From the NCBI GenBank assembly GCA_964471865.1, contig CAYYHU010000052.1, positions 1-10,371 on the forward strand: DNA of 10,371 bases, given 5' to 3'. Below are positions 6,332 to 10,371 of this stretch, in pieces. This stretch comes from CAYMUC01 sp964471865 (GTDB taxonomy: Bacteria; Actinomycetota; Acidimicrobiia; Acidimicrobiales; Ilumatobacteraceae). The position numbers and the translations under genes are program-made. Numbering within the stretch: position 1 is the first letter of the stretch; the number at the start of each line of letters is the position of its first letter. The notes under the pieces are model-generated. The model searched no databases. It saw only the letters and a list, made by a program, of their open reading frames with translations, and was not told the origin of the DNA.

Positions 6332-7107
6332 TCTCCGGGTAACTCGATCACTCTGTCGGTCGCTCCCAACGCGACCGCGAGTTGGCGTTGCTTACGGGGT
6401 CGAACCAGTCGATCCTTGGTGGTGACGACCACTGCGGCCGAACAGCCGAGCGAGGACGCGAATCCTCGGGCGTCATAGCGACTCAGGGCTTTGCCCGCTT
6501 CGATCATCATCCAGGGATCGTTGCGTCGCATCTCGCCCAACATCCACGACCGGTACGGGGCCAGTTCGTGGTCGGTGTGGACCAACCGGGCCACACCCTT
6601 GTCGAGCCAACGCGGATACGCAAACGACCGCATGACCCACCCCATCGGGCGCAGGCCCCGCCACTGCATCCGCTCGCGCCGAGTGGCACGCCATTCAAGC
6701 GCGGTGGCTTGAAGGACGAGCCCCTCGATCAACTCGGGGTGCCGTCGAGCGAGATGCAACACGATGGGACCGCCCATCGAATACCCCACGGCGGTTGCGC
6801 AAGCGATCCCCAGCGCTCGAAGAACACCGGCGGCGTCATCAGCACAGTCCTCGAGTTCGAAGGGCACGGGAGGCCGAAGCCCCCGGCCATGACCGCGATG
6901 GTCCAACGCCACGAACGACCATCGCTCGGCGAGAGCTTCATAGGCCGTCATGAACTGCAGATCTGCCGAGGCCGTCCATCCATGCGACAACAACAGTGTC
7001 GGGGCCTCGGGATCCTCATGGCGATGATGCCGCACGAAGAACTCGCCCCGACCCTCGACCTCGACGATGTGTCCCGGAGGCAGAAAGGGCGGCACGCTGG
7101 CCGTCAT
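6178..7107 (-). CDS. Alpha/beta hydrolase, 309 aa
   Basis: A standard alpha/beta-hydrolase fold. The oxyanion-region motif SHGW is at 41-44, LDHRGHGRG at 68-76 and the nucleophile elbow GYSMGG at 108-113 (Ser110). The acid Asp232 lies in TTKDRLVRP, and His260 in LPGDHLVPWE completes the triad. The cap region (about 140-200) is Trp/Arg-rich. No signal peptide, so it is a cytoplasmic serine hydrolase; the substrate (ester, lactone or lipid) cannot be told. It is the last gene of a four-gene operon, and its ATG overlaps the Fur-family stop (ATGA), so translation is coupled. Residues about 289-309 are a Ser/Asp/Ala-rich tail beyond the usual fold, encoded antisense to the DUF1003 tail. Confidence 0.9.
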   Translation of the reverse strand: MTASVPPFLPPGHIVEVEGRGEFFVRHHRHEDPEAPTLLLSHGWTASADLQFMTAYEALAERWSFVALDHRGHGRGLRPPVPFELEDCADDAAGVLRALGIACATAVGYSMGGPIVLHLARRHPELIEGLVLQATALEWRATRRERMQWRGLRPMGWVMRSFAYPRWLDKGVARLVHTDHELAPYRSWMLGEMRRNDPWMMIEAGKALSRYDARGFASSLGCSAAVVVTTKDRLVRPRKQRQLAVALGATDRVIELPGDHLVPWEDPGAFAEATVAAVDSVVSLRPAVGSASDGDDRESAVSSNAAPSA

Positions 7108-7562
7108 GACGCGCTCCGGGCGCAGTCTGCGCAGCGCCCGATCAGATCGAGCCGGTGATGGTCGAGAACGAAACCATGACAGCCCGCGAGGCGTTCCAGT
7201 TCGGCGTCGAGGCGACGCTCAAGCGCATCGGGAACCACCACGTCTCGAACCGTGCCACAGATCTCACACATCAGATGATGATGATGTCCCGTCAGATCCT
7301 CTGCGAGTTCGAATCGTGCGAATTCATCGGTGGTCTGAACCCGACGCACCACACCGGAACCCTCGAGAATCGCCAGATTCCGATACGCCGAACTCTGAGG
7401 CAGGCCACCCGCTTCGGTGACCTCAGCGATGGTCAGTGGATGTTCGGTGGCTTGGAGGACTTCGACGAGTCGTCGACGGCTCGGGGTGTAGCGATGACCG
7501 TGCCGTCCCAGGCGGCTGTCGGCCACCTGGTGGAGCTCGGAATCATCAGCCACCGTCACCAT
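7104..7562 (-). CDS. Fur-family metal-responsive transcriptional regulator, 152 aa
   Basis: The winged helix covers about residues 20-85: RYTPSRRRLVEVLQ, then the recognition helix SSAYRNLAILEGSGVVRRV (57-75). The dimerisation and metal domain follows with HHHHLMCEICG (93-103) and a terminal CADC, giving two structural zinc pairs, C99/C102 and C144/C147. The subtype (Fur, Zur, PerR or Nur) cannot be assigned from the sequence alone. The ATG at 7562 was chosen because it gives the normal Fur length; the longer open frame upstream encodes a non-Fur extension inside the preceding gene. It overlaps that gene by 17 nt and the hydrolase by 4 nt. The regulator may control its own operon, but I saw no convincing Fur-type box. 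Confidence 0.88.
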   Translation of the reverse strand: MVTVADDSELHQVADSRLGRHGHRYTPSRRRLVEVLQATEHPLTIAEVTEAGGLPQSSAYRNLAILEGSGVVRRVQTTDEFARFELAEDLTGHHHHLMCEICGTVRDVVVPDALERRLDAELERLAGCHGFVLDHHRLDLIGRCADCARSAS

Positions 7563-8595
7563 CGGCCCCAGCGTAGCGAGAGCCTCCCGCCCGGGGTTCG
7601 TACTCGCTGCCCACGAACTCCCACAGCGCCACTCCCCGCTCGACGATCTGAGCAAGCAGGCTGGCGGTGGGAAGAGACGCGTCACCAGCGACCAATGGTC
7701 CTTCGGGCAATTCACTGATCCGGGCAGCAAAGGTCGCGGCCACGGCCGCCGTTGCCACTGCAGCTCGTTCGCTTTCGCCCGCTACGAGTGCCACCCGCTG
7801 GCCATCGCGTTGGCCGCGCACCTCGACTCGTAAAGCTCCGATCCCTCCCTCGGCATGAGGGGGCGAGAGCATCGGCAATCGGGCGGTGAGGCGATCGCGT
7901 CGGGTGGCTGACACCCGAGCCGTGACCCGCGACGCGGTGGGAAACACCCGCGTCAACATCAATGGATCTCCTAGTTCCGCCCGGTAGCAGTCACGGGGCC
8001 CGATGGGCTGGGGAAACCAACACAGCTCTCGTCCACTGCCCGCCGGTCGATGCAGCCATGAACCGTCGTGCCAACCGATGGCTCGCCCGGCCAATGCCCG
8101 ATGATGCTGGCGTGCGCACGATGGGCCACCGGTTCCATGAACCGCGATGTGAATCTCATCGACGTCATCGAGGCGATCAGCGAGAAATCTGGCCAAGAGC
8201 CCCGACAGCCCCGGAGCAACCGAGGCCCCCACCACCAGTCGTTGTCCTGGACTGAGCGATGCGAGTTCGGTCAGGTCTCGAAGATCGGTGAGATCGTCCG
8301 TTGTGCACACGACGTCACTCCCCGCGGCGAGGAGCCGGACGGCGTGGGGCGTCTGAGGAGCCGGGGTCGCCACCACGACGACATCGCAGCGAGCGATGTC
8401 TTCGTACCCGACGAACGCAACATGTGAGGTTCGCACCAACGCCGTCGAGTGCAGATCGTGGGCCCAGAGTTCGCCTCCGGCTTGGGTTACCGCCGGGGCG
8501 AGTTGGCGCACCACCCGAGAGCCGACGGCTCCAAGACCGAGAACTCCAATGCGAAGCGACGACAGCTCGCGTGGTGACGAACCCGCGATGCTCAT
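7546..8595 (-). CDS. NAD(P)-binding oxidoreductase, saccharopine dehydrogenase-like, 349 aa
   Basis: The N-terminus carries a Rossmann dinucleotide motif, IGVLGLGAVGSRVV, with GxGxxG at residues 20-25. The second half of the nucleotide domain is visible as CDVVVVATP and GSDVVCTTDDLTDL. The central part (VVGASVAPGLSGLLARFLADRL, then GWHDGSWLHRP and CWFPQPIGPRDCYRAELGDP) resembles the substrate domain of saccharopine-dehydrogenase-like and amino-acid-dehydrogenase-like proteins. The true substrate is unknown. The start at 8595 is supported by a TGATG junction with the upstream 43-aa gene; an in-frame ATG at 8619 would give eight more residues. The stop overlaps the Fur-family start by 17 nt, so this is the second gene of the operon. 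Confidence 0.8.
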   Translation of the reverse strand: MSIAGSSPRELSSLRIGVLGLGAVGSRVVRQLAPAVTQAGGELWAHDLHSTALVRTSHVAFVGYEDIARCDVVVVATPAPQTPHAVRLLAAGSDVVCTTDDLTDLRDLTELASLSPGQRLVVGASVAPGLSGLLARFLADRLDDVDEIHIAVHGTGGPSCARQHHRALAGRAIGWHDGSWLHRPAGSGRELCWFPQPIGPRDCYRAELGDPLMLTRVFPTASRVTARVSATRRDRLTARLPMLSPPHAEGGIGALRVEVRGQRDGQRVALVAGESERAAVATAAVAATFAARISELPEGPLVAGDASLPTASLLAQIVERGVALWEFVGSEYEPRAGGSRYAGADGDGG

Positions 8596-8726
8596 CACGA
8601 CACGTCGAGCCGGCGCCATCCACCCTGAGTGGGAGGCACCCCGCCCCGACCGCGCGCGCGTAGGGCCGCAGCTACGGCGCCAGCGAAGGTGAGCGCTACG
8701 AGCGCTCGGCGCAACAGATTCACCAT
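8595..8726 (-). CDS. Small membrane-anchored protein, 43 aa
   Basis: The peptide begins MVNLLRRALVALTFAGAVAA. It has a basic start, one hydrophobic helix (about 8-22), then RARGRGG and the tail PPTQGGWRRLDVS. Its TGA shares one base with the next ATG (TGATG), a classic coupling junction that makes a chance frame unlikely. It heads the operon of oxidoreductase, Fur regulator and hydrolase. A GTG at 8723 is an alternative start, and the Shine-Dalgarno signal is weak. From memory, similar single-helix peptides with an RGRGG-PP-GGW tail occur in actinobacteria, but I know of no function. It could be a membrane tether or regulator for a product of the operon. Confidence 0.65.
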   Translation of the reverse strand: MVNLLRRALVALTFAGAVAAALRARGRGGVPPTQGGWRRLDVS

Positions 8727-9034
8727 GGGACGTCGAACTCTCGAACCCAGACCATCGACATCAAGGGTTCAGCCCTCGAGCTACTCCACCGACAGACCAA
8801 CGACACTCCACGATCAGCAGCCCTTTCGCGAGTCACTGGACGACGCCTGACTGTACCAGTCCGATTTCGGGATTCGAGGCTCGCATCAGCCGCCTTGGAT
8901 GTATCTCTCGACGACTCAGATCCCGGGCGACGGCCACGAACATGCGGCTTACGGACGCGTCGAGGGCCGCTGTGGGGCGGTCAGCTCCATCAGGACCACG
9001 GCTCGAGCGCCGCCATCGCGCCCGATACCGACGA
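8727..9034. other. Intergenic leader between the operon and tRNA-Ile
   Basis: No convincing coding frame on either strand. The region probably carries the promoter of the minus-strand operon. A palindrome GACTG-TAC-CAGTC lies at 8849-8861, and its minus-strand reading contains TGGTACAGT, a possible extended -10 (TAnnnT). The stretch CTTTCGCGAGT at 8823-8833 recurs upstream of tRNA-Ile. Confidence 0.5.
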
Positions 9035-9056
9035 ACGGCGGCCCGCAGGCCGCCGT
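9035..9056 (-). terminator. Stem-loop downstream of tRNA-Ile
   Basis: A perfect 9-bp GC-rich stem (ACGGCGGCC / GGCCGCCGT) with a four-base loop begins seven bases after the tRNA-Ile 3' end. No T-run follows on the minus strand, so it would be a hairpin-only terminator of the kind often seen in actinobacteria, or a 3'-end processing or protection element. Confidence 0.6.
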
Positions 9057-9063
9057 GTCACCG

Positions 9064-9137
9064 TGGGGCTAACAAGAATCGAACTTGTGACCTCATCCTT
9101 ATCAGGGATGCGCTCTAACCGACTGAGCTATAGCCCC
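9064..9137 (-). tRNA. tRNA-Ile (anticodon GAT)
   Basis: A full cloverleaf on the minus strand. Acceptor GGGGCTA pairs perfectly with TAGCCCC. The D arm is GCTC/GAGC, the anticodon stem CATCC/GGATG with loop CTGATAA, and the T arm ACAAG-TTCGATT-CTTGT, followed by discriminator A. The anticodon GAT reads isoleucine. CCA is not encoded (next bases CGG). A possible promoter -10, TACGGT preceded by TGG, is on the minus strand at 9177-9182, about 40 bases upstream; no good -35 was found. A small hairpin CCGCT-CGA-AGCGG at 9146-9158 lies in the leader. Plus-strand peptides resembling GLTRIELVTSSLSG are its antisense only. Confidence 0.97.
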
Positions 9138-9325
9138 AGAAAGACCCGCTTCGAGCGGCACTTTCGCGAGTGGGTGACCGTACCAGAGTCCTGCCGAGGA
9201 AAGCAGATGGTGCACTGGGCTCCATCGAGCATCGACTTCACCACGTGGATGATTCCTTCGAGAGTTACAGGGTCTGGGCATCGGCCTCACGTTCACCAGA
9301 CTCGGGCATAGCGGACGGGGAGTAG
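9138..9325. other. Gene-free stretch upstream of tRNA-Ile
   Basis: Apart from the leader hairpin and putative promoter of tRNA-Ile, I see nothing here. No frame of gene-like codon use runs through it on either strand. Confidence 0.4.
9177..9182 (-). promoter_or_regulatory. Putative -10 element for tRNA-Ile
   Basis: TACGGT fits the actinobacterial -10 pattern TAnnnT and is preceded by TGG, as in an extended -10. It lies 40 bases before the mature tRNA 5' end. The related TGGTACAGT at 8850-8858 could serve the 43-aa gene and its operon. Neither has a recognisable -35. Confidence 0.35.
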
Positions 9326-9691
9326 TCATCGGTGCGCTAATCGTCTGGAGCCACCAGCGAACGCGGCCTGCTGGATCGCGTCGATACAGCCCCCGTCGCT
9401 GAGCGACCAGAATTCGCAGCGGACCACCTCGCACTCCCTGTCGAGAGTCACGCGCAAGCGCCGCGTGGGTGACGTGGTCGAGATGACGTCTCTCGTGCGC
9501 GAGACCTGGGCGGTCGTCACCATCAGATCCACCACGACCACAGCGGCGCGATCCAGCCCGCTCGGAGCACCAAACGTGCGACGGGCCGGACCCTGGTTCA
9601 GAGGGCATCGGCGTGACCTGGAACCGCCGCTGACGCGCCCCCCTTGGCGGGGGTGCCTGTCGACACACACGGCACGGAAGTCATTCAGCAA
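9326..9691 (-). pseudogene. Possible decayed reading frame, weakly RsbW/HATPase-like
   Basis: The minus frame is open from 9763 to a TGA at 9326 with GC-rich third positions, as in a real gene. It has no ATG or GTG in its upstream part; the first possible start is the TTG at 9691. The middle part, LDRAAVVVVDLMVTTAQVS, vaguely recalls the LDxAALVVSELVTNAVVHS helix of RsbW-type anti-sigma kinases and is followed by a strand-like RLRVTLDRE. The N-box Asn is missing and the sequence then departs from the family. It could be a remnant of such a gene, a fast-evolving small protein, or a chance open frame. Confidence is low. Confidence 0.25.
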
Positions 9692-10081
9692 TGCGACGGC
9701 GACGGCGCGGTCGCCACCCTGTCTGGCGCCTGCGGGGACGTGTGACTCACCCGACTCGTCGCGCTACGACATCTCGATCAACCACCGACACTAGACCCCC
9801 ACGACGCCTCACGTCCGGGTCGAGGAGTGATGGAAGGGTGCCGCTTCAAGACAACAGCAGGAATCGAGTGTGGATCGATGACCAACCGTGTCTCGCCGAG
9901 GGACGCTCGACATCGACACGAGGCTGGACAACAACCTCGAGGAGCATACGAAGCCCAGGGGCTCGGCTGTGTCGACCTGGTCGCTGAGTGGTCAAGGGTC
10001 GGGCCACACGTCGTTGGATGGGTCTGTCCATGAGCGGCTGCATCAGCATGCGCCAGCCAGAGAGACTCCTACGACGGCCGA
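9692..10081. other. Stretch without a recognised gene
   Basis: Several overlapping short frames exist on both strands, but none has gene-like composition, a recognisable motif and a good start together. A weak stem GGCTG/CAGCC with a 13-base loop at 10031-10053 lies downstream of the TetR-like stop and lacks a T-run. The right part is the 3' flank of the TetR-like gene. Confidence 0.4.
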
Positions 10082-10371
10082 TTACTCCACTGACGTGTTG
10101 GTCGCGGCCATGGCCTCGATGGCGTCGAGGATGGCGTCGACTGCCCGCCAGAACGCCGCATCGCTCAACTCCTTGGCCTCATCTTGACCAAGTGTCTCCA
10201 ACTCGGGTGTGCCAGTACCAAAGGTCCGGTAGCGACGAACTCGCAACGCCATGTTGGTGCTTCGCGCTCCGCTCTCGATGATCACGGCACCGACGGAGAA
10301 CGACTCCACCATTTGATAGGCCTGAACAAGAAGCTCCCCCGACAGTCCCAGATCGCGAAGGGCCGCCACGA
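10082..10371 (-). CDS. C-terminal fragment of a TetR-like transcriptional regulator
   Basis: The frame is open to the right edge and ends at TAA 10082. About 96 codons are visible. ALRDLGLSGELLVQAYQMV and SFSVGAVIIESG resemble the helices of a TetR C-terminal ligand-binding domain (pattern aGLs-e-a--ay-ll-s-v-G-vl-E), and the last helix FWRAVDAILDAIEAM fits the closing F--gLd-lLdgl helix of that family. The GTG at 10369 is probably internal, since a TetR protein needs about 100 more N-terminal residues with a helix-turn-helix outside the window. Ligand and targets are unknown. The TetR assignment rests on pattern resemblance of a fragment. Confidence 0.55.
   Translation of the reverse strand, partial: VAALRDLGLSGELLVQAYQMVESFSVGAVIIESGARSTNMALRVRRYRTFGTGTPELETLGQDEAKELSDAAFWRAVDAILDAIEAMAATNTSVE

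Noticed and set aside
6382..7158. Plus-strand frame of 258 codons opposite the hydrolase
   Set aside because: Antisense shadow of a hydrolase whose complete catalytic triad is visible; composition is unlike a protein.
7563..7730. Longer Fur-family start at 7730
   Set aside because: The extra 56 residues lie inside the oxidoreductase coding region and look nothing like a Fur N-terminus. ATG 7562 gives the usual family length.
8895..9311. Plus-strand frame containing GLTRIELVTSSLSG
   Set aside because: It is the antisense of tRNA-Ile, with no gene-like sequence around it.
1..10371. CRISPR array, insertion sequence, integrase, attachment site or toxin-antitoxin pair
   Set aside because: I found no short regularly spaced direct repeats, transposase-like frames or paired small genes. 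The two tRNAs do not show a duplicated 3' end nearby that would suggest an integration site.

Overview
The window looks like chromosomal DNA of a high-GC actinobacterium. The pointers are the GC-rich third codon positions, a maleylpyruvate-isomerase-like (mycothiol-type) DinB protein, a MgtE-N/CBS protein paired with a DUF1003 protein, and tRNA genes that do not encode CCA. The mixture recalls Acidimicrobiia-type genomes, but that placement comes from memory of gene families and was not searched. I see no phage, IS element or CRISPR array.

Layout. Positions 1-3001 (minus) hold the first 1000 codons of a secreted repeat protein whose end lies outside the window. It has a signal peptide, seven RCC1-type blades (a complete propeller) and at least six and a half fibronectin type III (FN3) units. 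Just upstream on the same strand is tRNA-Ala(TGC), then a 68-residue zinc-ribbon protein and a DinB/maleylpyruvate-isomerase-like protein. The DinB gene is divergent from a plus-strand pair: a soluble PRC-barrel/MgtE-N/CBS protein and a two-TM DUF1003 protein, joined by an ATGA overlap. The DUF1003 gene runs 154 bp into the convergent end of an alpha/beta-hydrolase gene.

That hydrolase is the last gene of a tightly packed minus-strand operon starting at 8726: 43-aa membrane peptide, Rossmann-fold saccharopine-dehydrogenase-like oxidoreductase, Fur-family regulator, alpha/beta hydrolase. Every junction overlaps (TGATG, 17 nt, ATGA), which suggests translational coupling. Upstream lie a stem-loop and tRNA-Ile(GAT). 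Then comes about 0.9 kb of gene-poor DNA with one possibly decayed reading frame, and the C-terminal end of a TetR-like regulator at the right edge.

Most of the window is ordinary core and accessory chromosome. The points most worth a second look are the regular C-x8-C pairs in both repeat families of the secreted protein, the coupled MgtE-N/CBS and DUF1003 pair that lacks a transporter domain, the antiparallel overlap in which the hydrolase's catalytic His codon lies on the DUF1003 stop codon, the 43-aa gene heading the operon, and two perfect palindromes in the one divergent promoter region. I did not find a clearly new defence or mobile system.
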